NCBI GenBank assembly: GCA_964425355.1
Contig: CAYRMO010000002.1
Coordinates: 1 to 64,000 of the forward strand
Source: Litorimonas sp964425355
Lineage (GTDB): Bacteria > Pseudomonadota > Alphaproteobacteria > Caulobacterales > Maricaulaceae
Direction: 5' to 3'
DNA length: 64,000 nucleotides
Made by a program: the position numbers and the translations under genes. The first letter of the stretch is position 1. Each line of letters starts with the position of its first letter. The notes beneath the pieces were generated by a model, which saw nothing but the letters and a program-made list of their open reading frames with translations, was not told where the DNA came from and did no database searches. Below are positions 34,858 through 44,362 of the stretch, piece by piece.

Positions 34858-37005
34858 TTAATTCGGGTCGTGCGAATTTTCTAATACATAGAATGTAATG
34901 ACGTCCGTATCATCGGGATCGCCCGTATTATTTTGCGTATAGGCGCCAGCTTTGAAATACATCCATTCGTCTGCGCGGTCATACCCACTTTCAAGAATAT
35001 TCATATCAGCGGTGGTTTGGGCAATAATCGGCGCCTCACGATCTCCGCGGCGAATTGTAACAATTATGTCTTCGTCTTCATTAATGATTTCATATGTGAA
35101 GAGTTCATTGAGTTGTATACCATTGGCGGGTCCATCATCATTATTATCGTCACATCTTTCATCACCGATCAGATTAAAGGACACATCATGTCCGTCGCGA
35201 ATTTCACTTTCTAGATAGATACATCCGTAAGTCGCGCCGGGAAGTTTCCGGTAGTAAAGACGGGCAGGTTCATCATTATCGGCATGGATCTGACCAATAA
35301 TGGTTCGACCCGGATGCAGGCCGTCACCGGTTGTTGTCACTTGATTGACGCGCAACGTGGCCGTTAAGACACCGTTGCGCCCGCCATGATTTGAGTTGGT
35401 TGGCTGATACCCCAACGCCCAATTATTTCCATTCACGCCCTGAGTAGAAATAGAACGATCACCGCGACGGAGCATTTCTCGTAATTCGGAACGCGGGAAG
35501 CCAGCATTGCAACTTGTATTGGTTGTTGCACCGCCGACTGGGCTAACAAAGCGCATGCCACCGTCCGTATGGGTAAAGAGATACGGGTCGGACGCACTGT
35601 CGCGGAATTCACCCCATTCATCTTCATCCGCGCGAATAGACCGGCATTCATCTTCAGGGCTCGGCGCGGGCGAGTCATAAGCCCAATCATCAAGGTCAAA
35701 ATTCTCCCAAGGCTCAGCATTTGGGTCCAAGCCAAATGGATTATTCGAGCCAGAGGCGTTATCGATGGTGAAATTCGCCGAAATGGAGCCAGTGGATCCA
35801 TCATTAAATGTTAGGTCTGCACGTAGTGAATGTGCTCCATCACTTAGTGTATTTGTATCAAAGGGATTTGCGTTACTTCCACCACTTAGCAGATCAAAAG
35901 GTGCCGTGCCTTCTTCAAAGACGAACGTGTCATCTATAAAGAACTCAACACTATCAATGTCTTCATCATCGGTCTGATCAATCAGAATAAAGACATCCCC
36001 TGACAGGGCGGCGCCCTCTAGCGCTGAGGTACCGGTTCTATTTGCATTTGATGTGACGACCAGATCAATTTGTGACGGATCTACAGGAGTGTCATCGAAT
36101 CCAAAAATTTCGACCTCTGTTATATTTGTATAAGGTGTTCCACGTGAATTATTCCCGATTCCACGCACGCGGACCTGGCGTGCGACAATATTATCGACAT
36201 CATAGACTTCAAAATCATTGGTTCCGCCCTGACTTGTGCCGGAAAATATTGTTGTCCAGTCGCCACTCGTGCCTGAACGTCCCGCGATTTCAAAACCGTA
36301 AGTAATGAATATTCCTCGATCCCACGCAATACGGACATCCTCAACATACTTGTTTGATCCTAGATCAAGCCGAACTTCTTTCGGGCTTGATAAACTCGCC
36401 CATCGAGAGCTCCGGCTAACAACGCCGTCAATAACGTTTTCAGGAGGTGAGTTTGCAAGAGAGCCGCTGTCACGCGCGGACTGAATGTCTAATTTTTGCG
36501 CAGTTTCGCCGCCTGCACCTTGTTCATCTGGACCAATTATCTCGACTTCTGTGATATTTGTATAGGCCGTACCGCGTGAATTATTCCCAATGCCTCGAAC
36601 ACGGATTTCGCGTGCCGAAATATCGTCGACATCATAGTCTTCGAAAAAATTTGTGCCGCCCTCGTTTGTTCCGGCATATATCGTCGTCCAGTCATCGCTT
36701 GCGCTGGCGCGCCCGGCGATTTCAAATCCATAGGTCGTGGAGGCACCGCGGTCCCATGCAATGCGGACATCCGTAACCGAAAGCGTTTCGCCGAGATCAA
36801 ACCGGAGTTCTTTCGGATTTGAAAAGCTCGCCCATCTGGATGTGCGAGCGATGACGCCATCAATCGCATTTTCGGGCGGCGAACTTACGAGTGAACCGTT
36901 ATCGCTTACAGATTGAATATCATAAGCTTGTGCGTGAACGATCGACCCATAGGCCGTTGTTCCAAGAAGGCACAGGCTAGCCGCTGAGGCTTTCAGGATA
37001 TTCAT
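34858..37005 (-). CDS. Alginate lyase, PL7, with two discoidin (F5/8C) domains
   Basis: A secreted 715-residue enzyme that cleaves alginate, a brown-algal polysaccharide. Domains: signal peptide 1-26; F5/8 type C (CBM32-like) 29-157 and 172-302; Ig-like domain about 312-417; PL7 lyase about 434-713. PL7 residues are FPRSELREML (505-512), GQIHAD (QIH at 572-574) and YFKAGAYTQN (about 690), the three classic motifs. The two discoidin domains are strongly alike (both hold RIAWDRG, TYGFEIAGR, RVRGIGNNSRGT.YTNITEVEI), so one arose by internal duplication. Gene is monocistronic with its own terminator. Marks a marine algae-associated lifestyle. Confidence 0.95.
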   Translation of the reverse strand: MNILKASAASLCLLGTTAYGSIVHAQAYDIQSVSDNGSLVSSPPENAIDGVIARTSRWASFSNPKELRFDLGETLSVTDVRIAWDRGASTTYGFEIAGRASASDDWTTIYAGTNEGGTNFFEDYDVDDISAREIRVRGIGNNSRGTAYTNITEVEIIGPDEQGAGGETAQKLDIQSARDSGSLANSPPENVIDGVVSRSSRWASLSSPKEVRLDLGSNKYVEDVRIAWDRGIFITYGFEIAGRSGTSGDWTTIFSGTSQGGTNDFEVYDVDNIVARQVRVRGIGNNSRGTPYTNITEVEIFGFDDTPVDPSQIDLVVTSNANRTGTSALEGAALSGDVFILIDQTDDEDIDSVEFFIDDTFVFEEGTAPFDLLSGGSNANPFDTNTLSDGAHSLRADLTFNDGSTGSISANFTIDNASGSNNPFGLDPNAEPWENFDLDDWAYDSPAPSPEDECRSIRADEDEWGEFRDSASDPYLFTHTDGGMRFVSPVGGATTNTSCNAGFPRSELREMLRRGDRSISTQGVNGNNWALGYQPTNSNHGGRNGVLTATLRVNQVTTTGDGLHPGRTIIGQIHADNDEPARLYYRKLPGATYGCIYLESEIRDGHDVSFNLIGDERCDDNNDDGPANGIQLNELFTYEIINEDEDIIVTIRRGDREAPIIAQTTADMNILESGYDRADEWMYFKAGAYTQNNTGDPDDTDVITFYVLENSHDPN

Positions 37006-37169
37006 ATGTAAATCCTATATCTAGGCTCCAGACGGTCTCTAAACACAACCAAAATGAATGCTCAAATAACAAAAACATGAACGGGCCAGTTGCATGAAAT
37101 CGGTTTGTAAATAGATGTAAAATCGTTAAGTTTCAGTCTGTTGGACTAACCAATCCGGCGTAATAGGGC

Positions 37170-38693
37170 CTATCCGCGCAGAAAAAACCCATAGATAGGA
37201 TTATCTGTTTCCGGCCACATAGGGTAGCCTGTGCTCGAAAGCTGCGCTTCTAGATCCTCAATATCTCCATTTGGGACATGGAATCCACAAAGGACATGAC
37301 CTTCGGCGGCCCCGTGATTGCGGTAATGAAAGAGGGAAATATTCCACCGCGCATCCAGGGTTTCCAAAAATTGGGTGAGGGCACCGGGGCGTTCCGGAAA
37401 TTCAAATTGGAAAATGACTTCGGCCTTATTGTCACCGCGCCCACCAACCATATGTCTGATATGACGTTTTGCCAGCCGGTCATGGGACAGGTCAGTCACC
37501 ACGATGTCTTGTTCTGCCATATCAGCTATGACCTGCTCACGGTCTTTGAGGTCCCGCGTTTTCAGCCCCACTAATACATGTGCATCTGCGCGCGGCGCAT
37601 AGCGGTAGTTAAATTCCGTCACAGCGCGATTACCCAGCGCGCGCACAAAATTTAAAAAAGCGCCCGCTTTTTCAGGGATCGTCGCCGCAAAGAGCATTTC
37701 CTCACCGCTACCAAATTCAGCACGGTCCACCACATGACCGATCCGGTCAAAATTTACATTGGCCCCGGATATGGTCACGACCAGATCACCCTCTGGGGCC
37801 TCGCCCGATTTTATATGTTGAAAAAGACCGGCAAGGGCTTGCGCGCCAGCAGGTTCAACGACGGTGCGCGTAGCCTCAAAGACATCTTTGACGGCCGCGC
37901 AAATTTCGTCATTACTGACAGCAATATGACCATCCACAACCTCTTGGCAGATTTTGAATGTATTTTCGCCAAAGGTTCTAACGGCCGTTCCATCGGCAAA
38001 TCCGTCGACACGGTTTAAGGCTATGGGTTTGCCAGCTTCTAGCGCTTGTCCCAGAGTTTGAGCCCCTGCGGCTTCGACCGCAAATATTTTAGTCTCCGGT
38101 GCTTCGCGGCGGCACCAGGACCCGATACCTGAAACCAGCCCGCCTCCACCTGTGCAGACATAGATAGCTGCAGGTGTTCGTGGCATTTGTTCCAGAATTT
38201 CTTTACCGACTGTGCCTTGTCCGGCAATCACGTCAATTTCGTCAAAGGGGTGAATAAAGACAGCCCCAGAGCTTTGCGCGTAATCAATTGCAGCCTGACA
38301 GGCATCATCATAGGCATCGCCGACAAGCCGTGTTTTAGCGCCCATGGCTTCAACGGCCGCTACTTTAATGGCGGGTGTTGTCACTGGCATGAAAATAAGC
38401 GCGTCAGTCCCGTAATAGCGGGCAGACGCGGCGACACCTTGAGCATGATTGCCAGCACTGGCGGCAACGACGCCGCGCTTTCGTTCCGCATCGCTGAGGG
38501 CCGCAATGCGGTTTGTGGCGCCTCTTATTTTAAAGGAAAAAACGTCTTGGAGATCTTCGCGCTTCAACCAGATATTTCGTCCTAATTCAGCCGAGAGTTT
38601 CGGCGCGAGTTGCGTCGGCGTCCGTTTGGCCAAGCCGTAAACATCAGCGGCCTCAATCCGGGCTGCCAGATCATTGAGGTTGATCTTAGACAT
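37170..38693 (-). CDS. ilvA: Threonine ammonia-lyase, biosynthetic
   Basis: Deaminates threonine to 2-oxobutanoate, the entry step of isoleucine synthesis. PLP Lys55 is in VFSFKIRGA, the phosphate loop is SAGNHAQGVA, and the C-terminal half holds two ACT-like regulatory domains (AFLNFVRALG..AVTEFNYRY and GALTQFLETLDARWNISLFHYRNHG), the Ile-feedback type of about 507 residues. ATG at 38693 overlaps the leuB stop by 8 bp; an upstream extension to 38741 lacks similarity. Last gene of the branched-chain operon. Confidence 0.96.
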   Translation of the reverse strand: MSKINLNDLAARIEAADVYGLAKRTPTQLAPKLSAELGRNIWLKREDLQDVFSFKIRGATNRIAALSDAERKRGVVAASAGNHAQGVAASARYYGTDALIFMPVTTPAIKVAAVEAMGAKTRLVGDAYDDACQAAIDYAQSSGAVFIHPFDEIDVIAGQGTVGKEILEQMPRTPAAIYVCTGGGGLVSGIGSWCRREAPETKIFAVEAAGAQTLGQALEAGKPIALNRVDGFADGTAVRTFGENTFKICQEVVDGHIAVSNDEICAAVKDVFEATRTVVEPAGAQALAGLFQHIKSGEAPEGDLVVTISGANVNFDRIGHVVDRAEFGSGEEMLFAATIPEKAGAFLNFVRALGNRAVTEFNYRYAPRADAHVLVGLKTRDLKDREQVIADMAEQDIVVTDLSHDRLAKRHIRHMVGGRGDNKAEVIFQFEFPERPGALTQFLETLDARWNISLFHYRNHGAAEGHVLCGFHVPNGDIEDLEAQLSSTGYPMWPETDNPIYGFFLRG

Positions 38694-39732
38694 GACTCGC
38701 GATCCAGGCTCCGACCTCTGAGGTTGACAGCTCACCTCCAAGATCGCCTGTGGCCTTGTTAGAATCGATGGCCATTGAGACCGCAGATTCTATCGCACTG
38801 GCCTCAACGTCCAGGCCAAAGCTTAAGCGTAGCATCCAAGCAGCTGAGAGGATCATCGCTAAAGGATTGGCTTTGCCTTGGCCGGCAATATCGGGCGCAC
38901 TTCCGTGAATTGGCTCATACATGCCTGTATCACCGTCTGATAGCGAGGCGGACGGAATAACCCCCATTGATCCACACAGAACGGACGCCTCATCTGTCAA
39001 AATATCACCAAACATATTCTCGGTGAGCACAACATCAAAATCTTGAGCGCGCGTCAACATATGCATAGTCATGGCATCGACTAAGAGATGATTGAGTTCT
39101 ACCTCTGGATAGTCTTTGGCTACCTCGATGACGGTTTCACGCCAAAGACGCGACGTTTCCAAAACATTTGATTTATCAACGGACGTGACTTTTTTGCGAC
39201 GAGATTGCGCCAAATCAAAAGCTTTGATGGCGATCCGTTTGACCTCGTCTTCCGAATAGCGGCACATATCGAATGCGCCTTGGTCGTCTCGGCCTTTATC
39301 ACCAAAATAAATTCCACCTGTGAGCTCGCGCATGACCACAAAATCTACATCTTCCAACCGCTCACGTTTAAGCGGGGCGCGGTCAATCAAGGCCGGGAAG
39401 GGCTTACAGGGGCGCACATTGGCATAGAGATTTAAGCGTTTCCGCAAAGGCAGGAGAGACCCTAATTCGGGTCGGTCCTGGCCTTTCAAATGATCCCATT
39501 TGGGTCCGCCGACAGCGCCCAAAAGAATGGCGCCTGTCCGTTTGGCCGAGGCAAAACTTTCATCTGGTAGAGGTTTCAATCCTGCATCAATGGCCGCCCC
39601 ACCCACAAGATGTTCTTCAGCGGCGAGCGCATGGCCATATTTATCTGCGACCGCAGCAAGCACCTCCATAGCAGCGGCGCCGACTTCGGGGCCAATGCCG
39701 TCACCGGGAAGATAGGTGAAATTTAATTCCAT
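38686..39732 (-). CDS. leuB: 3-isopropylmalate dehydrogenase
   Basis: NAD-dependent oxidative decarboxylase of leucine synthesis. The 348 residues match the family: YLPGDGIGPEV at the N-terminus, GAVGGPKWD, RELTGGIYFG, the metal-site block TENMFGDILTDEASVL and the NAD loop EPIHGSAPDIAGQGKANPLAMILSAAWML. Its ATG shares one base with the leuD stop (TAATG) and its end overlaps ilvA by 8 bp, so expression is coupled. Confidence 0.97.
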   Translation of the reverse strand: MELNFTYLPGDGIGPEVGAAAMEVLAAVADKYGHALAAEEHLVGGAAIDAGLKPLPDESFASAKRTGAILLGAVGGPKWDHLKGQDRPELGSLLPLRKRLNLYANVRPCKPFPALIDRAPLKRERLEDVDFVVMRELTGGIYFGDKGRDDQGAFDMCRYSEDEVKRIAIKAFDLAQSRRKKVTSVDKSNVLETSRLWRETVIEVAKDYPEVELNHLLVDAMTMHMLTRAQDFDVVLTENMFGDILTDEASVLCGSMGVIPSASLSDGDTGMYEPIHGSAPDIAGQGKANPLAMILSAAWMLRLSFGLDVEASAIESAVSMAIDSNKATGDLGGELSTSEVGAWIASHV

Positions 39733-40304
39733 TATTTTGCCTCATAGGCCGCAATGGCATCTGATTGGTTCTGAAGGTAGCCCATCTCATCAACCCCTTC
39801 CATCAGACAGTAACGCGAAAAGGCATCCACTTCGAATCTATATGTACCGTGATTGCCGGGTAGGCGAACTTCGCATTTATCCAGATCCACTGTGACGTCG
39901 GCGTCTGGATTATCCAGCAACCATTGATGGGCTTTATCTTCTATGATGATGGGCAGGAGACCATTTTTTAAAGCATTATTGCGGAAGATATCTGCGATCT
40001 CGGAACTGATCACGATACGAAAGCCATAATCCGTTAGACCCCATGGCGCATGTTCACGTGAACTACCGCAGCCAAAATTATGACCTGCGATCAGGATTTT
40101 CTTGGCCTGACCAGCTTCCGAATTTAATTCATGATCAGTTGGCTTTCCATCTGCGTCATAGCGAAGATTGGTAAAGACATGCTCCCCAAGACCAATTTTT
40201 GTTGTCATGGTTAGAAATTTGGCTGGCATAATTTGATCTGTGTCAATATTGGCTGAGCTCAGGACAAGTGTTTTGGATGTGATCTGACTTATGGGTTCAA
40301 ACAT
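39732..40304 (-). CDS. leuD: 3-isopropylmalate dehydratase small subunit
   Basis: Swivel-domain partner of LeuC; together they isomerise 2- to 3-isopropylmalate. A 190-residue protein with ANIDTDQIMPAKFL, GHNFGCGSSREHAPWGL and the IISSEIADIFRNNALKNGLLP block. The ATG is ten bases past the leuC stop and the stop is fused to the leuB start (1-bp overlap). Confidence 0.97.
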   Translation of the reverse strand: MFEPISQITSKTLVLSSANIDTDQIMPAKFLTMTTKIGLGEHVFTNLRYDADGKPTDHELNSEAGQAKKILIAGHNFGCGSSREHAPWGLTDYGFRIVISSEIADIFRNNALKNGLLPIIIEDKAHQWLLDNPDADVTVDLDKCEVRLPGNHGTYRFEVDAFSRYCLMEGVDEMGYLQNQSDAIAAYEAK

Positions 40305-40313
40305 TTTCGCCTC

Positions 40314-41714
40314 TTAAGCAGCTTGGATTAAAGAACGTGGGTCGGTAATCACGCCCGTAATGGCTGAAGCCGCAGCGGTTTGCGGCGAGGCCAAGACCGT
40401 GCGAACGCCTGGACCTTGACGGCCTACGAAATTCCGGTTTGAGGTTGAGACAACAAGATCTCCCGGGGCCCCAATATCGCCGTTCATCCCCAGACACATA
40501 GAACAGCCAGCTTCGCGCCATTCGGCGCCAGCGGCGGTGAAAATTTTATCAAGACCTTCGGTTTCGGCCTGAGCTTTTGTCACGCCTGATCCAGGCACAA
40601 TAATCGTTTTAACTTTGACGGTCTGACCTTCAAGAAGGCTTGCAGCAGCTCTGAGGTCTTCGAGACGGGAATTTGTACAAGACCCGATAAAGACCTTGTC
40701 CACAGAGGTTCCCGCAATTTCTGTCCCGCTTTCCAATTGCATATAATCAAGCGCGGCTTCTTCGGCTTTATCTGATGCTGCCGGAATGATTTCCCCAATC
40801 GGCATGCCCATGCCAGGATGGGTGCCATAGGTCACCATAGGCGTAATCTCTTCGGCTTTGAGGTGAACGTCTTTGTCAAACACGGCATCTTCATCTGTTC
40901 GAAGCGAGAGCCAATCTTCACAGGCTTGCGCGAAATCACCATTTGCGACGCGCGGAGCCTTGCGACGACCTTGAATATAATCAAATGTGGTTTGATCTGG
41001 TGCGACCATGCCGATCCGAGACCCAGCCTCAATGGCCATATTGCAAACCGTCATACGGCCTGCCATGCTCATCTTTTCAAAGACATTACCGCGAAATTCC
41101 AATGCATAGCCCGTGCCACCACCGATGCCGATTTTTGCAATGATGGCGAGGATTACATCTTTGGGCGTCACGCCTGGTTGTAACTGACCATTTACATTGA
41201 TCGCCATGGTTTTGGGCTTGCGCATCAAAAGGGTTTGATTGGCCAGCACATGACCCACCTGGGTCGTACCAATGCCAAAGGCAATGGCGCCAAAAGCGCC
41301 ATGTGTCGCTGTGTGACTATCACCGCAAACAATCGTCATACCGGGCTGTGTTGCACCGAGTTCGGGGCCCATCACATGGACAATTCCACGGTTCTCGCTC
41401 TCCCAGCCATGCACTTCAATTCCAAATTTCTTGGCATTGGCAAGTAGTAGGTCAACTTGGATACGCGCTTGCTCACTTTTATAAGGACGGCTTCCATCCG
41501 CATTGATCAAAGTCGGCGTAGAATGATCAATTGTCGCGATGGTTCTCTCAGGACGCCTGACCGATAGACCTCGGTTTTCCAGTTCGGTAAAAGCTTGCGG
41601 GCTTGTGACCTCATGGGTGAGATGGAGGTCAATATAGAAGACCGCAGGATGATCCGGGGTTTCTGCCACAACCACATGCCGTTCCCAGACCTTATCAAAT
41701 AGTGTTTTAGCCAT
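40314..41714 (-). CDS. leuC: 3-isopropylmalate dehydratase large subunit
   Basis: Aconitase-family 4Fe-4S hydro-lyase of leucine synthesis (466 residues). Cluster cysteines are seen in FIGSCTNSRLEDLR and CSMCLGMNGD. Other blocks are TIATIDHSTPT, VVCGDSHTATHGAFGAIAFGIGTT. The ATG at 41714 follows the leuA stop by two bases; an in-frame TTG at 41720 is less likely. Works as a heterodimer with the adjacent LeuD. Confidence 0.97.
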   Translation of the reverse strand: MAKTLFDKVWERHVVVAETPDHPAVFYIDLHLTHEVTSPQAFTELENRGLSVRRPERTIATIDHSTPTLINADGSRPYKSEQARIQVDLLLANAKKFGIEVHGWESENRGIVHVMGPELGATQPGMTIVCGDSHTATHGAFGAIAFGIGTTQVGHVLANQTLLMRKPKTMAINVNGQLQPGVTPKDVILAIIAKIGIGGGTGYALEFRGNVFEKMSMAGRMTVCNMAIEAGSRIGMVAPDQTTFDYIQGRRKAPRVANGDFAQACEDWLSLRTDEDAVFDKDVHLKAEEITPMVTYGTHPGMGMPIGEIIPAASDKAEEAALDYMQLESGTEIAGTSVDKVFIGSCTNSRLEDLRAAASLLEGQTVKVKTIIVPGSGVTKAQAETEGLDKIFTAAGAEWREAGCSMCLGMNGDIGAPGDLVVSTSNRNFVGRQGPGVRTVLASPQTAAASAITGVITDPRSLIQAA

Positions 41715-41716
41715 AA

Positions 41717-43264
41717 TCAATGTTGTGCTGCGATAGCACGCTCCCTGTGCTGGCGTCGCTCGATCCGGTTAATCACATCCAGATAGGCGAGCGCTGAGGC
41801 CAATACTGTATCCGTATCTGCGCCACGGCCCTGATAGCTTTCAAATTCAGTCGCAACGCGGACAGTGGCTTCGGCCATAGCATCCTCGCCGCCTGAGACA
41901 GAAGAAACGGCATAATGCTCGAGGGTCATCGGAATATGAGTGATCTCGGAAATCGCATGAAACACCGCATTCATCGGACCTTTGGCACGGCTGACATGGG
42001 TCTCTTCCCGGCCATCTTCATGAGAGAGGCGCACAATCGCCTCGGGCTCGCGCTGATCATCTGATCCTGCCGAGACATAAAGCGAATTAATTGTCCACGG
42101 CCCTTGAGAGCCAACGGCTTCGCCCAGAATAAGGGCTTCAATATCGGAATCAAAGACTTCTTTTTTATCATCCGCCAACGCTTTGAAGGCCGTGAAGACT
42201 GAGGTAAGTTGATTGTCAGCCAAAGTGAAGCCTAATTTCGCAGCGCGCGCTTTTAGGGCGGCGCGACCGGAATGTTTACCTAGGACCAGATTATCTGTGC
42301 TGACCCCGACATCTTCGGGTTTCATAATTTCATAGGTTTCGCGGTTTGCCAGCACACCATGTTGATGAATGCCGCTCTCATGCGCAAAAGCATTTTTCCC
42401 GACAATGGCTTTATTGCGCGGCACAGGATTACCTGTCAGCGTAGCCAGGAGTTTCGAGGCGGCATATATGCCCTGGGTCTCGATATTTGTATCTATGCCA
42501 AAGAAATCCTGACGTGTCCGAAGTGCCATAGCCACTTCTTCAAGCGCGCAATTTCCGGCCCGCTCACCTATACCATTTAGCGCGCATTCGACTTGGCGCG
42601 CCCCACCTCTTACGGCCGCAAGTGAATTGGCGACGGCTAGGCCTAAATCATCATGACAATGGGCGGAAAAAACAACGCCCTCCCCACCTTCGATCTCGCT
42701 TGTCAAAAATTCGAAAAGAGACTGGATTTCTTCTGGGGTCGTATAGCCAACCGTGTCGGGAATATTAATTGTGGACGCGCCTGCCTTAATGGCGGCTTCG
42801 ACCACACGTTTCAAATAATCCCGTTCAGTTCGGATCGCATCTTCGCAAGAAAATTCGACATCATCTGTATAGTTTCTGGCAAGTTCGATCGCCGCAATGG
42901 CGCGGCGCACAATCTCGTCTTTTGACATTTTTAATTTATATTCGCGGTGCAAAGGCGAGGTTGCGATAAAGGTATGGATGCGTCCGCGCTTGGCGGGTTT
43001 AATGGCTTCGCCCGAAGCGCGAATATCACCATCATTACAGCGTGCCAGTGAACAGACCGTGCTGTCTTTAATTGTCTCGGCAATGGTTTTGATCGCGTCG
43101 AAATCACCTTGAGAAGCGGCGGCAAAGCCGGCTTCCATCACATCGACTTTCAAGGCCTCCAGGGCTTCCGCCATACGGAGCTTTTGTCCAGATGTCATCG
43201 AAAAGCCGGGGGCTTGTTCGCCGTCACGCAATGTCGTGTCGAAGATTTTTACGGTTTGGGTCAT
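41717..43264 (-). CDS. leuA: 2-isopropylmalate synthase
   Basis: Condenses 2-oxoisovalerate with acetyl-CoA, the committed step of leucine synthesis. The 515-residue protein has the TIM barrel (DTTLRDGEQAPGFSM; metal ligands in FSAHCHDDLGLAVANSLAAV; NGIGERAGNCALEEV) and a C-terminal LeuA allosteric domain (ADNQLTSVFTAFKALADDKKEV...SVSSVSGGEDAMAEATVRV) for leucine feedback. It lies 3 bases after a small membrane gene and 2 bases before leuC. Confidence 0.97.
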   Translation of the reverse strand: MTQTVKIFDTTLRDGEQAPGFSMTSGQKLRMAEALEALKVDVMEAGFAAASQGDFDAIKTIAETIKDSTVCSLARCNDGDIRASGEAIKPAKRGRIHTFIATSPLHREYKLKMSKDEIVRRAIAAIELARNYTDDVEFSCEDAIRTERDYLKRVVEAAIKAGASTINIPDTVGYTTPEEIQSLFEFLTSEIEGGEGVVFSAHCHDDLGLAVANSLAAVRGGARQVECALNGIGERAGNCALEEVAMALRTRQDFFGIDTNIETQGIYAASKLLATLTGNPVPRNKAIVGKNAFAHESGIHQHGVLANRETYEIMKPEDVGVSTDNLVLGKHSGRAALKARAAKLGFTLADNQLTSVFTAFKALADDKKEVFDSDIEALILGEAVGSQGPWTINSLYVSAGSDDQREPEAIVRLSHEDGREETHVSRAKGPMNAVFHAISEITHIPMTLEHYAVSSVSGGEDAMAEATVRVATEFESYQGRGADTDTVLASALAYLDVINRIERRQHRERAIAAQH

Positions 43265-43267
43265 AAT

Positions 43268-43768
43268 TTACTCGAATATCTCAGAAACGTCTGAACTTTC
43301 TAATTTTCTGCCAGCGGCTTTCCCGGCTAATTGCTTTCTCGCAAAAATCGAGAGTAAGATAGACGTTAGACTCCACCATAATACAGAAAAACTATACCCT
43401 ACCGCAGCGATAAAGTTGCCTGTTGTTAGGCCATATAATTGCAATTCCACAGGGATTGTTACGACGCTCAGAAAAAATGAAAGCACATTTAGCCAGATAG
43501 ATATTAGAAGATAAGACCTAAGAGATTTCAGAGACATGAACTTAAGCGCCCCCAAATTATAGGCACCCCAAAAGGATATAGATGAAACAGAGAATACGCC
43601 TAAAAATACGATAGCGAACTGTAAGAACGGAAAATTAGGCATTTCTACTGAATAAGTGACTTGTTCTAAATATGGCCCAAAACAAAACATTGCAGTGCTC
43701 AAGCCAATTAATGGGACACTAACCCAACCAGCTATAATTAAGAAAAATCTCAGACGTGTAGCGGTCAT
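43268..43768 (-). CDS. Four-helix membrane protein inside the ilv-leu cluster, unknown
   Basis: A 166-residue protein with four clear hydrophobic helices (about 8-28, 45-65, 83-105, 120-140) and a polar Lys/Glu/Ser C-terminus. I do not recognise a family. It is AT-richer than its neighbours and ends 3 bases before leuA, with 60 bases from ilvN that contain a 7-bp hairpin (43784-43802). Its position between ilvN and leuA suggests later insertion into the operon; a transport role for branched-chain amino acids is only speculation. Confidence 0.7.
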   Translation of the reverse strand: MTATRLRFFLIIAGWVSVPLIGLSTAMFCFGPYLEQVTYSVEMPNFPFLQFAIVFLGVFSVSSISFWGAYNLGALKFMSLKSLRSYLLISIWLNVLSFFLSVVTIPVELQLYGLTTGNFIAAVGYSFSVLWWSLTSILLSIFARKQLAGKAAGRKLESSDVSEIFE

Positions 43769-43828
43769 ACATTTGCACCAATTCTCCGAAAAATATTCGG
43801 AGTCGTCTGGGATGAAAATTTATTTGTC

Positions 43829-44131
43829 CTAGGCGCGTTCGGCACGTTTGCGCCTCCCGACCTTTTCGGCTGAGACGACATTATAAAGTCTTTCTAATTG
43901 ACGACATAATGTATCCAGATCATTGGGTCCCCCCGTATCTTCGACCTGAACAAACAGATCAAAATCGCCATCGACGCGTTGCGTACAATGGACATCACGG
44001 TAATCATAACCGCGACGCTCAATGGTTCCGAGCGCACGGATTAATGTGCCGGATACATCATGAAGGACAATTTTAAGCTTGCCCTGTATACCTGTTGGTT
44101 CGAAAGTTTTATCGCGTTGTAATTCAGACAT
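43829..44131 (-). CDS. ilvN: Acetolactate synthase small subunit, short ACT-only form
   Basis: Regulatory subunit of acetolactate synthase. Only 100 residues: a single ACT domain (KLKIVLHDVSGTLIRALGTIERRGYDYRDVHC...FDLFVQVED) and a basic tail. Standard IlvN/IlvH are about 160-180 residues with a second domain, so this is closer to the IlvM size class. Its start shares one base with the stop of the small membrane ORF upstream. Valine feedback may be weaker or different with this short form; that is inference. Confidence 0.85.
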   Translation of the reverse strand: MSELQRDKTFEPTGIQGKLKIVLHDVSGTLIRALGTIERRGYDYRDVHCTQRVDGDFDLFVQVEDTGGPNDLDTLCRQLERLYNVVSAEKVGRRKRAERA

Positions 44132-44361
44132 TATTTTCTCCGAAAACGAAATCCATTGAATAGTAAAGCCGCGGCAATCAGGCTGGCCCAGATTACAGTA
44201 AAGTTACGTTGCAAAAAATTCTCGCCGCCGCGCATATGGAACATATTTGCAAACGTCTCGAAAAAAAGGCCGAGAAGCGTTCCAACCGCGCATATGCCAA
44301 CAATTGTGCCGAGGGTTATGAACCACCAACTAACTAAGCCGTTTTTGGAGTCTCTATCCAC
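44131..44361 (-). CDS. Two-helix small membrane protein between ilvB and ilvN
   Basis: A 76-residue protein with two hydrophobic helices (SWWFITLGTIVGICAVGTLLGLF and FTVIWASLIAAALLFNGFRF) joined by a short polar loop, and positively charged ends. Not recognised. Overlaps ilvN by one base (TAATG) and follows the ilvB stop at once, so it is cotranslated with acetolactate synthase genes. It may be lineage-specific. Confidence 0.7.
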   Translation of the reverse strand: MDRDSKNGLVSWWFITLGTIVGICAVGTLLGLFFETFANMFHMRGGENFLQRNFTVIWASLIAAALLFNGFRFRRK

Positions 44362-44362
44362 C

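Noticed and set aside
43784..43802. CTCCGAA / TTCGGAG hairpin in the ilvN to leuA region as a terminator
   Set aside because: A clear stem but no T run on the minus strand; transcription probably continues through the operon.
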